Assembly (NCBI GenBank): GCA_947459185.1
Contig: CANHCU010000005.1
Coordinates: 1 to 64,000, forward strand
From: Planctomycetaceae bacterium
GTDB taxonomy: Bacteria; Planctomycetota; Planctomycetia; Pirellulales; UBA1268
Reading direction: 5' to 3'
DNA: 64,000 nt
Shown here piece after piece: positions 27,897-38,493 of this stretch. The position numbers and the translations under genes are program-made. The number at the start of each line of letters is the position of its first letter. The stretch's first letter is position 1. The notes beneath the pieces were generated by a model, which saw only the letters and a list, made by a program, of their open reading frames with translations, was not told the origin of the DNA and made no database searches.

Positions 27897-28897
27897 GCGG
27901 GACCAACAGCGGGGCTCCGGCGGTGGTCGTCGAGGCACGCCCGACCATCAGGCTGAAGTTCGTCGGCTTTTGGGACGGCTTCGACACACACGACAACTTC
28001 TTCACGCGGCTGCTGGGCCGACGGTACCACCTCGAACTCTGCGACGATCCGGACTTCGTTATCTTCTCGTATGTCGGCGAGCGGCGACGGGACTATCGCC
28101 GCTGGAACTGCCTGCGGATCTTCTACACAGGTGAGAACATCCCGCCCGACTGGAGCGCGTGCGACTGGGCGTTTTCGTTCGAACACACGGCCCATCCCCG
28201 CCATTTTCGCATGCCCCATTGGCCGTTCTATGTCGATCCGATGGCGCTCGTGAAGCCGCCCGACCATAATCCAGCCGCTGTTCTGGCCGGCAAGCAACGC
28301 TTCTGCGCGTTCGTTGTCTCCAATCCGCTGTGTCGGACTCGAAACGACTTTTTCAGAAGACTCTCCCGCTACAAGCCCGTTGACTCCGGTGGCAAGGTGC
28401 TCAACACGCTCGGGCACCGGGTGGGGGACAAGCAGGCCTTCTTGCGCGACTACAAGTTCACGATCGCCTTTGAGAACGAGTCGCACCCGGGCTACACCAC
28501 GGAAAAGATCGTCGAACCGATGCTGGCCAACTCGATTCCGATCTACTGGGGCGACCCCCTCGTGGGCCGAGACTTCGACACACGGAGTTTTCTCTCGGCG
28601 CACGATTCCCCCTCGCTCGACGACCTCGTTGAACGGGTGATCGAAGTGGACCGCAACCCCGCCCTCCATCTCGAGCTGCTCAGCCGTCCGTGGTTTCGCG
28701 ACAACCGGGTGCCGGCCTGTGCCGACAGCAGGCAGATCCTCGACCAGTTCACGCGTATCTTCTCCACGCCCGTCGCACCAGTCGCCCGCAGTCGCAGCGT
28801 CAACCACCTGCTGGGCATCGACCGCCTGCCCGCGGAGGTGGCGAGCCTCCAACGGCGGATCCGCCGGAAATACTGGAAAATCACCCGCAACGCCTGA
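27893..28897 (+). CDS. Glycosyltransferase family 10 (fucosyltransferase-like)
   Basis: A 334-residue protein of family GT10. The diagnostic region is FTIAFENESHPGYTTEKIVE, followed by PMLANSIPIYWGDP, which binds GDP-fucose in alpha-1,3/1,4-fucosyltransferases; the N-terminal acceptor domain includes LRIFYTGENIPPDWSACDWA. The C-terminus ends with a basic helix (RRIRRKYWKITRNA) that may attach to the membrane. GTG 27893 in a GTGA overlap with the phosphoesterase stop is preferred over a TTG at 27878. It is likely to decorate surface polysaccharide, in line with the GT4 gene upstream. Confidence 0.9.
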   Translation: MSGTNSGAPAVVVEARPTIRLKFVGFWDGFDTHDNFFTRLLGRRYHLELCDDPDFVIFSYVGERRRDYRRWNCLRIFYTGENIPPDWSACDWAFSFEHTAHPRHFRMPHWPFYVDPMALVKPPDHNPAAVLAGKQRFCAFVVSNPLCRTRNDFFRRLSRYKPVDSGGKVLNTLGHRVGDKQAFLRDYKFTIAFENESHPGYTTEKIVEPMLANSIPIYWGDPLVGRDFDTRSFLSAHDSPSLDDLVERVIEVDRNPALHLELLSRPWFRDNRVPACADSRQILDQFTRIFSTPVAPVARSRSVNHLLGIDRLPAEVASLQRRIRRKYWKITRNA

Positions 28898-28962
28898 ACA
28901 TGTGGGCGATTGCCTGCTTGGCCGGCATGACGCATACTCCCTCACCCGAGGAGGATCAACCC

Positions 28963-30507
28963 ATGACAGCTTCCGGTTATGTCACCGACGTCGCGTATGT
29001 TCCAGGCTTCTACCCGCAGATGTCGCCTGTCGCGATGCGGTATGTCGCCGCGCTCAACGGCGTCGTGCCGCCCAGCACCGTAGACGGCTTCCGCTTTCTC
29101 GAACTCGGCTGTGGCCTCGGCCGCTGCTTTACCACGCTCGCCGCCGCCCACCCCCGCGGTGAGTTCGTGGGCGTGGATCTGAATCCCGACCACACCGCGG
29201 CCGCTGCCCGCGACATCGCCGCGGGTAAACTCGCAAACGCGCGGGTCATCACAGCCGATTTCGGCCATCTGCCGACCGATCTGGGCTCGTTTGATTTTCT
29301 GGCGTTGCATGGTGTCTATAGCTGGGTGGCACCGAGCGTGCGCGAGGAGCTTCTGGCGATCGCCCGCGAACGGCTCGCTCCCGGCGGTTTGCTGCTGGTG
29401 AGCTACAACGCCATGCCTGGCTGGGCGCATCTGCAGCCAATCCGCGGCATCCTGCGGCAGTATGCCGCGTTGCGACAGGGCGACAGCGAGCAGCGGGTCA
29501 GGGACGCGGTGGCCTATCTCGTCTTCATGCGGGAGAAGCAGGCAAGATACTTCGAGGACAATCCCCGCGCCGCCGCCTACGTTGATGCCCTGCTGCAACA
29601 GGATCCCCGGTACCTCGTTCACGAATATATGAACGAGCACTGGACCAGCTTCTACTTTGCCGAGGTGGCAGGGGCATTTGGGCAGGAAGGACTCTCCTTC
29701 GTCGGCAGCCTGCCGGTGTTCACCAATTTCTGGGACCTCTGCGTGCGGCCGGAGTTTCAGGAACTATTTCGGACAACGACGAACCGGCTCGTTACCGAGG
29801 CCCACAAGGATTTCTGTGCTAACACGGCATTCCGCTGGGACATCTACGCGAAGTCGCCGCGACTGATGCGCGACTTGGGCGCGAGATTGCAGGAGGTGGA
29901 CGATCTCCACTACCGCGTCGCGAGGCCAGACATTGCGCTGCCCTACCAGGCGAATCTGGGCGTCGTCACCTCGACCGTGCAGGGACCGCTCTACCAGTCG
30001 CTGCTGGGGATTCTGGGGAGCCGGAGCCTGCGACTCTCCGAGATCGTGGCGGCCGAGGAACTGCGTGGCACGCCGCCGGCCGACATCGTCCGGGCCGTCG
30101 ATGCGGGCGTGGCCATGGGCATGTTTGACATCACCGCCGGAGCGATCGGGGAGGCCCCTGCGGCTCCGGCAGATGCGATCTCGATTACAAGCCCGTTCAA
30201 CCGCGCCCTGCTCGAGACCGATTCGTTGGGCGGCCGGTCGCTGGCGCTGGCCAGCACGCTCACCGGCACCGGTCACTCGGTCGGCGATCTCGATGCGGCG
30301 ATCCTCCACGAACTCTCCGCACGCGGCCGCGATGGGCTGGCCTCACGGGTGGCGAAGCGGCTGGAAGCGAGCGGCCGCACGCTCCAGCAGAACGGCCAGC
30401 CCGTCAACGACGCTACCAAGCGGAGCCAACTCGTCGAGGAGGCATGTCAGGCATTTATCCGCATGAGCCTGCCCGAACTGGTTCGCCTGGGCATCGTGAC
30501 GGCGTAA
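28963..30507 (+). CDS. SAM-dependent methyltransferase with regulatory domain (PKMT type)
   Basis: A 514-residue protein. Residues about 35-160 form a class I methyltransferase fold: FLELGCGLGRCFTTLAAAHP (SAM-binding loop), FVGVDLNPDH and FDFLALHGVYSWVAP. The middle domain (about 190-290; YLVHEYMNEHWTSFYFAEVA) matches the methyltransferase regulatory domain seen in rickettsial protein lysine methyltransferases; the C-terminal region is helical. Such enzymes can methylate outer-membrane or surface proteins, but no target is evident. ATG 28963 has the strong site GAGGAGG before it. It follows the GT10 gene after 65 bases. Confidence 0.86.
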   Translation: MTASGYVTDVAYVPGFYPQMSPVAMRYVAALNGVVPPSTVDGFRFLELGCGLGRCFTTLAAAHPRGEFVGVDLNPDHTAAAARDIAAGKLANARVITADFGHLPTDLGSFDFLALHGVYSWVAPSVREELLAIARERLAPGGLLLVSYNAMPGWAHLQPIRGILRQYAALRQGDSEQRVRDAVAYLVFMREKQARYFEDNPRAAAYVDALLQQDPRYLVHEYMNEHWTSFYFAEVAGAFGQEGLSFVGSLPVFTNFWDLCVRPEFQELFRTTTNRLVTEAHKDFCANTAFRWDIYAKSPRLMRDLGARLQEVDDLHYRVARPDIALPYQANLGVVTSTVQGPLYQSLLGILGSRSLRLSEIVAAEELRGTPPADIVRAVDAGVAMGMFDITAGAIGEAPAAPADAISITSPFNRALLETDSLGGRSLALASTLTGTGHSVGDLDAAILHELSARGRDGLASRVAKRLEASGRTLQQNGQPVNDATKRSQLVEEACQAFIRMSLPELVRLGIVTA

Positions 30508-30511
30508 TGCC

Positions 30512-31477
30512 TCACCGCTGGATGGGCACCAACGGCGGATTGGCGACGTTCGGTGCCGGTGCAGGCACCGCCGGCTGTGGCTGCAATGGCTGAATCGGCA
30601 GCGGCGGCTGCAGCGGCTGAATCGGCTGCTGTTGCACAGGAAATCCCCCTGGAAATCCAGATGGCTGGGGGGTGAATGCGGGCTGCGCCGGAGGGATTGC
30701 CATCGGGAATCCCGACGCCGTCACGGCGGGCGGGGCCGCTGCGACCATCTGACGCGAACGGATATTGAGATCGTTGATGAGTTGTTGGACTTCCTGATGG
30801 ACGGCAATGCCGCGGTTTTGGAAGACATCGGCCGGTGTGACACCGAAACGCCCGTAGAGCACCGAGTTGGCGTTGTTGTCCACGGAAAGATCGGCACCGC
30901 CGAGCGACACGCCCATGAACAGCCCGCGGCTGCGGGCATACGAATAGATTTCAGCGCCGAGCTTGGCGTCGGTTCCCGCATTGGCCTGCACGCCGACCGG
31001 GCCAGCCGCCACAGACGCATCGGCACCGAGCGTGACCTTCTGTCCCTGCAGCACGCCGTTGAGACTTCGCGGCGTGGCAAACACAAGCAGGATGTCGGCC
31101 GACTGCACGCCCACCTGGAATCCGACACTGCCGCCCCCCATCGTCACCATCACCGGCGGGCTCCACGTACGATCGGGGTTGCGGACGTGGAGTACACCCT
31201 TCCCATAGTTGACACCGAGGATGAAGCCCCCCTTGATCATATTGGGGAAGATCGCCACGCCCTCAGCCTTCTGCAGCATCGCTGCCGGGAGCGACTCGCC
31301 TGGATTGACGAAGAATTGGTCGAGCGACTGGCGGGCGCTTACGACGGTCTGCACCTCCTGCTCGCCGGCGATGGCCTGGGCCGCGGCTGGCCGCACACCA
31401 CAGCACACCACCACACAGCAGACCACGAAACCCCAGGCAACGAAACCGAAGGCAAATCGGGCAGACATCGATCGCAT
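30512..31477 (-). CDS. SYLF (Ysc84) lipid-binding domain protein with Pro/Gln-rich tail
   Basis: A 321-residue exported protein. After a signal peptide (about 1-34, FVAWGFVVCCVVVCCGVRPA) comes a SYLF/Ysc84 domain (about 50-235): LPAAMLQKAEGVAIFPNMIK, GGFILGVNYGKGVL, MVTMGGGSVGFQVGVQSADI and YSYARSRGLFMGVSLGGADL. The last 75 residues are Pro/Gln-rich with repeated PIQPLQP units. SYLF domains bind phosphoinositides in eukaryotes; the bacterial role is unknown but membrane contact is likely. ATG 31477 is preferred, with MSARF (31468) also possible. It ends four bases beyond the convergent methyltransferase stop. Confidence 0.86.
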   Translation of the reverse strand: MRSMSARFAFGFVAWGFVVCCVVVCCGVRPAAAQAIAGEQEVQTVVSARQSLDQFFVNPGESLPAAMLQKAEGVAIFPNMIKGGFILGVNYGKGVLHVRNPDRTWSPPVMVTMGGGSVGFQVGVQSADILLVFATPRSLNGVLQGQKVTLGADASVAAGPVGVQANAGTDAKLGAEIYSYARSRGLFMGVSLGGADLSVDNNANSVLYGRFGVTPADVFQNRGIAVHQEVQQLINDLNIRSRQMVAAAPPAVTASGFPMAIPPAQPAFTPQPSGFPGGFPVQQQPIQPLQPPLPIQPLQPQPAVPAPAPNVANPPLVPIQR

Positions 31478-31591
31478 GACGCATCCCTTCGCGGCGAGGA
31501 ACCAACAGGGCTGACAGACTATCCCGCCAGTGGCCTTCCGGTCGACGTCAGTTCCGGGAGCCGAATTCGCGATCCACGCGATCCCATAGCT

Positions 31592-31645
31592 GGCGCTCCG
31601 GGCTTTTATGGGGGCATACAAGCCCCCGGCGCGAGCCGGGGGATG
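31592..31645. repeat. Family B repeat with GC-rich hairpin
   Basis: GCATACAAGCCCCCGGCGCG and the following bases form a hairpin with stem CCCCCGGC (31623-31630) and GCCGGGGG (31635-31642). The same ~31-base segment recurs with one or two changes at 48210-48240, again in a non-coding gap. It sits between the SYLF and DAHP synthase genes. Confidence 0.75.
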
Positions 31646-31692
31646 TGGCTTGGGTTCCGCGAAATGGCGATGGACTGCCTCGCCGGAGCGGC

Positions 31693-32772
31693 TCACGCCA
31701 GCCGGGCGTGGGCCTCGAGGATCAACTCCTCCGTCTCCCCCCAGCCGATGCACCCGTCGGTGACCGACACGCCATACTGCAACTGGGAGCGGTCGCTCTT
31801 CACCGGTTGGCTGCCGGGATGGATGTTGCTCTCAAGCATCATTCCCACGATCGACCGGTCGCCTGCCACGCGTTGCGAGAGCACGTCGCGCCAGACGATC
31901 GACTGCCGGCGATGATCCTTGCCGGAGTTGGCATGGCTGCAGTCAACGATCACGCAGGCGGGCAGACCTGCCGCCTCCAGTTTCGCGCGGGCCTCGTGGA
32001 GAACCTCGGGGGAATAGTTCGAGCCGCTGCGGCCACCGCGGAGCATCAGCACACCCCAGGGGTTGCCGGTGGTCGTGACAACACAGGTGCCACCGTCGTT
32101 GTCGATGCCGAGGAAGCTGTGGGAGGCGCGTGACGACTGCATCGCATCGACGGCGGCCTGGAGCGAGCCGTCGGTGGAATTCTTGAATCCCACCGGCATC
32201 GACAGCCCACTGGCCATCTGCCGATGCGTGGGCGATTCGGTCGTGCGGGCGCCGATGGCGCCGAGCACGATCGTGTCGGCGATGTATTGCGGCGTGATCG
32301 GCTCGAGGAACTCGGTCGCCGTAGGCAGCCCCATTCTGGCGATCTCGATGAGCAGCCCGCGGGCCAGCCGCAGGCCGGTGGCCACGTCGAAGGTATCGTC
32401 GAGGTGTGGATCGTTGATCAGCCCCTTCCAGCCGACCGTCGTCCGCGGCTTCTCGAAATAGACCCGCATCACGACGAGCAGGCGGTCGTTCACCCGCTCT
32501 GCCAGTTTCAGCAGCCGCGCGGCGTAGTCGCGGGCTGCGTCAAGGTCGTGGATCGAACACGGGCCGACGATGGCCATCAGACGGGAATCCTCTCCGGCAA
32601 GGACCCGTTCGATCGCCTGCCTGCCCTCTACGACCGTTCGGGTGGCAGCCTCATCGAGCGGCAGAAGTGCCGCCAGCCGGGCCGGAGGCACCAGAGGCTC
32701 CAGGCTGCGAATACGGAGGTTTGACGTGGACGGCACGGCGGCAATCGGACCAGCGATGGCGGGATAATTCAT
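31693..32772 (-). CDS. aroF: 3-deoxy-7-phosphoheptulonate (DAHP) synthase, class I
   Basis: A 359-residue enzyme that joins PEP and erythrose 4-phosphate in the first step of aromatic amino acid synthesis. The type I-alpha signatures are plain: VGPCSIHD, VYFEKPRTTVGWKGLINDPH, GARTTESPTHRQMASGLSMP and VDCSHANSGKDHRRQ. The sequence is closer to the tyrosine-type (AroF-like: GLSMPVGFKNSTDGSL, GVSVTDGCI) than to AroG, so AroF is a tentative symbol. Feedback specificity cannot be read with confidence. It is followed after 215 bases by the SYLF gene on the same strand. Confidence 0.94.
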   Translation of the reverse strand: MNYPAIAGPIAAVPSTSNLRIRSLEPLVPPARLAALLPLDEAATRTVVEGRQAIERVLAGEDSRLMAIVGPCSIHDLDAARDYAARLLKLAERVNDRLLVVMRVYFEKPRTTVGWKGLINDPHLDDTFDVATGLRLARGLLIEIARMGLPTATEFLEPITPQYIADTIVLGAIGARTTESPTHRQMASGLSMPVGFKNSTDGSLQAAVDAMQSSRASHSFLGIDNDGGTCVVTTTGNPWGVLMLRGGRSGSNYSPEVLHEARAKLEAAGLPACVIVDCSHANSGKDHRRQSIVWRDVLSQRVAGDRSIVGMMLESNIHPGSQPVKSDRSQLQYGVSVTDGCIGWGETEELILEAHARLA

Positions 32773-32832
32773 TGGTCTACTCTACACCACGTCTTCCAGC
32801 ACGTCCCGGCCGCGGAATTCAGGCAAGACTTA

Positions 32833-32858
32833 CGGGCTGCCGGAAGGACGGCAGCCCG
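32833..32858. repeat. Inverted repeat in the aroF leader region
   Basis: CGGGCTGCC (32833-32841) and GGCAGCCCG (32850-32858) form a 9-bp hairpin with an 8-base loop. It lies about 60 bases upstream of the aroF start and 48 bases upstream of the divergent gene at 32906. There is no T-run on either side, so it is not an intrinsic terminator; a leader hairpin or operator is possible. Confidence 0.5.
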
Positions 32859-32905
32859 ATTCCTCACCCCGCCCCTGTTCTGACTGCCCTTGTGGGCACA
32901 CCAGC

Positions 32906-33259
32906 ATGCGACGTCGCCGCCGCCCTCTGGGCGGATCTCCGAAGCTGCACCATCGGGTCTACTGCATCGAACTGCATCCGGAAGTCAGGCGGCAGGTCCG
33001 CTTCCGCCGGCAGAATCCGCATGCCCGGCATGACGCCACATGCCTCTATGTCGGCTCGACGGGCCTCGATCCCGAGGCCCGTTTCGAGAATCATCTCCGT
33101 GGCCACAAGGGCTGCCCGCTGGTGCGAACCTACGGCATCCGCCTGCGGCCCGACCTCTTTGCTGATTTTCCTGCCATGACGTGGGAAGACGCGGTCGCCA
33201 CGGAAGCGGCCTATGCGCAGGAACTCCGCGAACTTCTCTACGCCGTCTACCAGCACTGA
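32906..33259 (+). CDS. Small GIY-YIG-like protein
   Basis: A 117-residue protein. HRVYCIELHPEVR, then ATCLYVGSTGLDPEARFENH, GCPLVRTYGIRLRP and ATEAAYAQELRELLYAVYQH follow the layout of GIY-YIG-type domains (a tyrosine strand, an LYVG strand, a conserved Arg helix and a Glu helix). The first ten residues are Arg-rich and may precede the true start. Nuclease function is possible but not established for such short stand-alone versions. It is followed after 166 bases by pyrG. Confidence 0.65.
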   Translation: MRRRRRPLGGSPKLHHRVYCIELHPEVRRQVRFRRQNPHARHDATCLYVGSTGLDPEARFENHLRGHKGCPLVRTYGIRLRPDLFADFPAMTWEDAVATEAAYAQELRELLYAVYQH

Positions 33260-33323
33260 CCGGCAGCCGACAGTCCCCCGCGACTCCAGCGACCGCGGCT
33301 TTCCCCACGCGCACGCCGGGCAT

Positions 33324-33352
33324 TTGACCGACCGCGGCGAGGCTGGTTCAAT
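33324..33352 (+). promoter_or_regulatory. Putative promoter of the pyrG operon
   Basis: TTGACC (33324-33329), a 17-base spacer and TTCAAT (33347-33352) lie about 75 bases upstream of the pyrG start. Five of six -35 and four of six -10 positions match the housekeeping consensus. Confidence 0.5.
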
Positions 33353-33395
33353 CCGGTCGCGGGCTCGCGATAGCGCGGCCGCCAGGAGGCCTTGA

Positions 33396-35051
<1,656 letters not shown>

Positions 35052-35062
35052 GGAACACCATC

Positions 35063-35392
35063 ATGAACCAAGCTTATGACGACGAGCCGTCCGACGACAT
35101 TCTCTCCGCCGGCGATGCTGGCGATTCCGCTGGCGGAGGGCAGCCGCCGCCGGCGACATTCGAATTTCTTGCGCATACCCTCTTCACGCAGGCGTTGATG
35201 GCCTTGGGCAGGATTCCCAACCCGATCACCCAGAAAGCACACCGCAACCTGCCGACGGCACGGCACTTCATCGACACGCTCGCGATGCTCGAGCAGAAGA
35301 CCGCCGGCAACCTCTCGGAAGACGAGCGACGGGTGCTGGAGGAGATCCAGCACCAGTTGAGGATGATGTACATGAGTGAGCAGCCATCATGA
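35063..35392 (+). CDS. DUF1844 family protein
   Basis: A 109-residue protein. An acidic disordered N-terminus (about 1-30) precedes the DUF1844 core: TFEFLAHTLFTQALMALGRI, ARHFIDTLAMLEQKTAGNLS and RRVLEEIQHQLRMMYM. The family is helical, widespread and of unknown function. It lies between pyrG and folD, overlapping the latter's ATG by four bases (ATGA), so the three are probably expressed together. Confidence 0.88.
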   Translation: MNQAYDDEPSDDILSAGDAGDSAGGGQPPPATFEFLAHTLFTQALMALGRIPNPITQKAHRNLPTARHFIDTLAMLEQKTAGNLSEDERRVLEEIQHQLRMMYMSEQPS

Positions 35393-36279
35393 CGGCCACA
35401 CTGCTCGACGGCCGGGCACTCGCTACACGAATCGAAACCTCGTTGCAGGGCGAGGTTGACACGTTCGCAACGGTGTTCCATCGCCGGCCGCGACTGGTGG
35501 TGGTGCTCGTCGGTGATCTGGCAGCCAGCGGCTCCTACGTGAAAAGCAAGGCGGCGGCGGCCGGTCGCGTGGGGATCGATTCGGAGGTGGTGCGTGTGCC
35601 GGCCTCCGCAACCACCGAAGAGCTGGTGGCGCTCGTGGCCGCGATCGCCCGCGACGAACATGGCCCAGCCGACGGCATCCTCGTGCAGTTGCCACTTCCG
35701 GAGCATGTGGACACGGTCGCGGTGCTCGACGCCGTGCCGCCCGACCGCGACGTTGACGGCTTTCATCCCGAGAATGCCGGTCTGCTGTCACAGGGTCGGC
35801 CCCGTTTCGTGCCGTGCACCGCCGCGGGCGTACAGCGGATGCTGATCGACGCCGGTATCGAAACCGCTGGACGCCATGCCGTGATCGTCGGCCGCAGTGA
35901 CATCGTCGGCAAGCCGCTGGCACTGCTCCTGGCTTCACGGGGGCCGGGCGGTGACGCCACGGTCACGATCTGCCACAGCCGCTCTTCTGATCTGGCTGCC
36001 ATCACACGGCAGGCAGACATTCTGGTGGCCGCCGTTGGCAGGCCCCGACTCGTCACCGCCGACATGGTGAAGCCGGGGGCCGCGGTGATCGATGTGGGCA
36101 TCAACCGGATCGCCGGGCCGGACGGCAGCGGAAAACTCGTCGGCGACGTCGATTTTGACGCCGTTCGCGCGGTGGCCGGCTCGATCTCGCCGGTCCCGGG
36201 AGGGGTAGGACCGCTGACGGTGGCCATGCTCCTCGCCAACACCCTGCTCGCCGCCGAGCTGCGGGCCGGCCGCGGCTGA
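35389..36279 (+). CDS. folD: Methylenetetrahydrofolate dehydrogenase/cyclohydrolase
   Basis: A 296-residue bifunctional enzyme interconverting methylene-, methenyl- and formyl-tetrahydrofolate. Signatures are GDLAASGSYVKSKAAAAGRV (catalytic Tyr and Lys), DGILVQLPLPEHVD, DRDVDGFHPENAGLL, the dinucleotide loop VIVGRSDIVGKPLALLL and SPVPGGVGPLTVAMLLANTL. It starts in an ATGA overlap with the DUF1844 gene, and supports the folP-based folate pathway encoded at 5104. Confidence 0.96.
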   Translation: MTATLLDGRALATRIETSLQGEVDTFATVFHRRPRLVVVLVGDLAASGSYVKSKAAAAGRVGIDSEVVRVPASATTEELVALVAAIARDEHGPADGILVQLPLPEHVDTVAVLDAVPPDRDVDGFHPENAGLLSQGRPRFVPCTAAGVQRMLIDAGIETAGRHAVIVGRSDIVGKPLALLLASRGPGGDATVTICHSRSSDLAAITRQADILVAAVGRPRLVTADMVKPGAAVIDVGINRIAGPDGSGKLVGDVDFDAVRAVAGSISPVPGGVGPLTVAMLLANTLLAAELRAGRG

Positions 36280-36531
36280 ACCGGCGGCTGATGCGCTGGG
36301 AGCCTCATTTGGGGGCCCATTTTGCCCCGATAACTTCACCTTGTTCGACCGGCTCGCGATCTCTATCTTCCCTGCCCGCACGGGATCGCGCACCGGGGCA
36401 AAGCCCCCAGATTGCCCGCTCCTGTGCATCCTCCCCGCGCTGTCCTCGTACGGCACGTGGTGGGGTCGCAGACGCGGTCGTTCCGATGCTTGAGGAACCT
36501 TTCCTCCCAGGCATGCCGAAAGCTCCGGTCC

Positions 36532-38481
36532 ATGAATCACTTTCTTCGAGCGCTTCGCGACGCGGTCAAAAGCTGGCCGTTCCTGCTCGCGGCCTTCTTC
36601 TGCTCAGCCTGCGTCGCAGGGCTGTGGGGCGCCAACATCGCCGCCCTCTTTCCGGTCATCGAAGTAACGCTCAACGGCGAGTCGCTCCAATCGTGGAACG
36701 GGCGGCGGTTGGTCGATGCACAGAACCGCATCGACGCCGGCGACCAAGAAGCGTCCGACCTGAAGGCGTCGCTGGCCGCGAACACCATCGCCGATGCCGC
36801 GGCCACGAAGGCGCGGAGCCGCATCGACACACTGGCCCTGAACCGTCGCGGCGACGAGGCGGTCGTCTATTCGGCCAGAAACCTGGCCCCGTGGCTCGAC
36901 CGATTCCTGCCGAAGGATCCGTTCCAGACGGTGCTGATGGTGGTGACACTGATCGTCTTCAGCACGTTTTTGAAGCACGTCTTCATGCTGGCCGGCACGA
37001 TGATGGTGGGATGGGTGGCGATGAACATCAGCCGCGATCTCCGCTTGCGGGTGTTCGACAAGGCGATTGAACTCGACAGGGCCCAGTTCATGCGGCACGG
37101 TTCGGCCGGCTTCATGTCACAGTTGACCCACACCACCGACATGCTGGCTGGAGGCATTACAGCCGTCTACGGCGGCGCCGTCACGGAACCGCTCAAGATC
37201 ATCGCCTGCCTCGCCGGAGCCTTCTGCATCTCCTGGCAGCTCACGCTTGCGTGCCTGACGCTGGCACCGGTTGTCGGCTTCCTGATGGTCTGGCTGAACC
37301 GCCGCATCCGCAGCGTGTCGAAGCACATCCTCTCGAGGTCCAAGGGCTTCCACCACGTGCTGCTCGAGACGCTCAACAACGTGCTCACCGTGCAGGCCTA
37401 CACGATGGAAGACTTCGAGCGGCAGCGTTTTCGCAATTGCACGGGCGACATGCTCCGCACCGGCATGTGGCACACCTTCTATTTCGCCCTGGCGAATCCG
37501 ATCACGGAGATCCTCGGCATCGGCATGGTGGCCACGTCGATCGCCGTCGGTGCCTGGCTCGTGATCAACCAGCAGACCCAGATCTTTGGCATCACCATGA
37601 CCGACCGGCCGATGACCGTGCCGGGGATCATGGTCTTCTTCGGGATGCTCATCGGCGCCAGCGACCCTGTTCGGAAGCTCTCCGGCGTGCTCACCGGCCT
37701 CAACATGGGCGTCGTCGGCGCGCAGGCGCTCTACCCGCTGCTTGACACTCCCTCCAAGCTTCGCGAAGCCGCGGCGCCGAAGACCCTCCCTTCGCCCCAC
37801 CGCGAGATCAGCCTGCGGAACGTGTCGTTCAGCTACGACGGCATCGATACGGTCGTCCGGAACGTGAACCTGTCGATCCGGTTTGGCGAGCGGGTGGCGA
37901 TCGTCGGCCCGAACGGCGGCGGCAAGAGCACGCTCATCAACCTCATCTGCCGGTTCTACGACCCCACGGGAGGCGATGTTCTGCTCGACGGCGTGCCGCT
38001 CACCGAACTGGCGCTGCACGATGTCCGACGCCGCATCTCGCTGGTCACGCAGCAGACCGAACTGTTCAACGAATCGATCCTCTACAACATCCGCTACGGC
38101 CGCTGGGATGCGACCGAAGAGGAGATCATCTCGGCCGCAAAGCAGGCGCATGCCCACGAATTCATCGCCGATTTCCCTGACGGCTACCACACGATGGTCG
38201 GCCCCAACGGCTTTCGGCTCTCGGGCGGCCAGCGGCAGCGGATCGCGTTGGCCCGGGCAATCCTGCGGAACGCCGAGATTCTGGTCCTCGACGAGGCAAC
38301 GAGCCAGGTGGACGTGGAGAGCGAACGGTTGATCCACGAATCGCTGGCTCGCTACGTGGAAAACCGCACCGTGATCATGATCACCCATCGCGCCAGCACG
38401 CTGGCTCTGGCAGATGCGATCGTGCACGTCGAGCATGGCACCGCCACGAAGAAGCCAGCTGCGCAGCATCGGGCAGCTTGA
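36532..38481 (+). CDS. ABC transporter with fused membrane and ATPase domains
   Basis: A 649-residue exporter half-transporter of the MsbA/lipid A type. The membrane domain (about 1-430) is unusual in having an ~85-residue largely soluble insertion between the first and second helices (EVTLNGESLQSWNGRRLVDA to YSARNLAPWLD). The ATPase domain begins near ISLRNVSFSYDGIDTVV and contains Walker A GPNGGGKST, the Q-loop, the signature LSGGQRQR, Walker B ILVLDEATSQ and the H-loop MITHRAST. It works as a dimer and probably moves a lipid or hydrophobic substrate. The start at ATG 36532 follows a 252-base non-coding gap. Confidence 0.93.
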   Translation: MNHFLRALRDAVKSWPFLLAAFFCSACVAGLWGANIAALFPVIEVTLNGESLQSWNGRRLVDAQNRIDAGDQEASDLKASLAANTIADAAATKARSRIDTLALNRRGDEAVVYSARNLAPWLDRFLPKDPFQTVLMVVTLIVFSTFLKHVFMLAGTMMVGWVAMNISRDLRLRVFDKAIELDRAQFMRHGSAGFMSQLTHTTDMLAGGITAVYGGAVTEPLKIIACLAGAFCISWQLTLACLTLAPVVGFLMVWLNRRIRSVSKHILSRSKGFHHVLLETLNNVLTVQAYTMEDFERQRFRNCTGDMLRTGMWHTFYFALANPITEILGIGMVATSIAVGAWLVINQQTQIFGITMTDRPMTVPGIMVFFGMLIGASDPVRKLSGVLTGLNMGVVGAQALYPLLDTPSKLREAAAPKTLPSPHREISLRNVSFSYDGIDTVVRNVNLSIRFGERVAIVGPNGGGKSTLINLICRFYDPTGGDVLLDGVPLTELALHDVRRRISLVTQQTELFNESILYNIRYGRWDATEEEIISAAKQAHAHEFIADFPDGYHTMVGPNGFRLSGGQRQRIALARAILRNAEILVLDEATSQVDVESERLIHESLARYVENRTVIMITHRASTLALADAIVHVEHGTATKKPAAQHRAA

Positions 38482-38493
38482 TAGACTGCGGCC

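Noticed and set aside
37117-38469. Minus-strand 450-residue frame opposite the ABC transporter
   Set aside because: Walker A, signature and Walker B motifs are all on the plus strand, so this frame is a codon-bias shadow.
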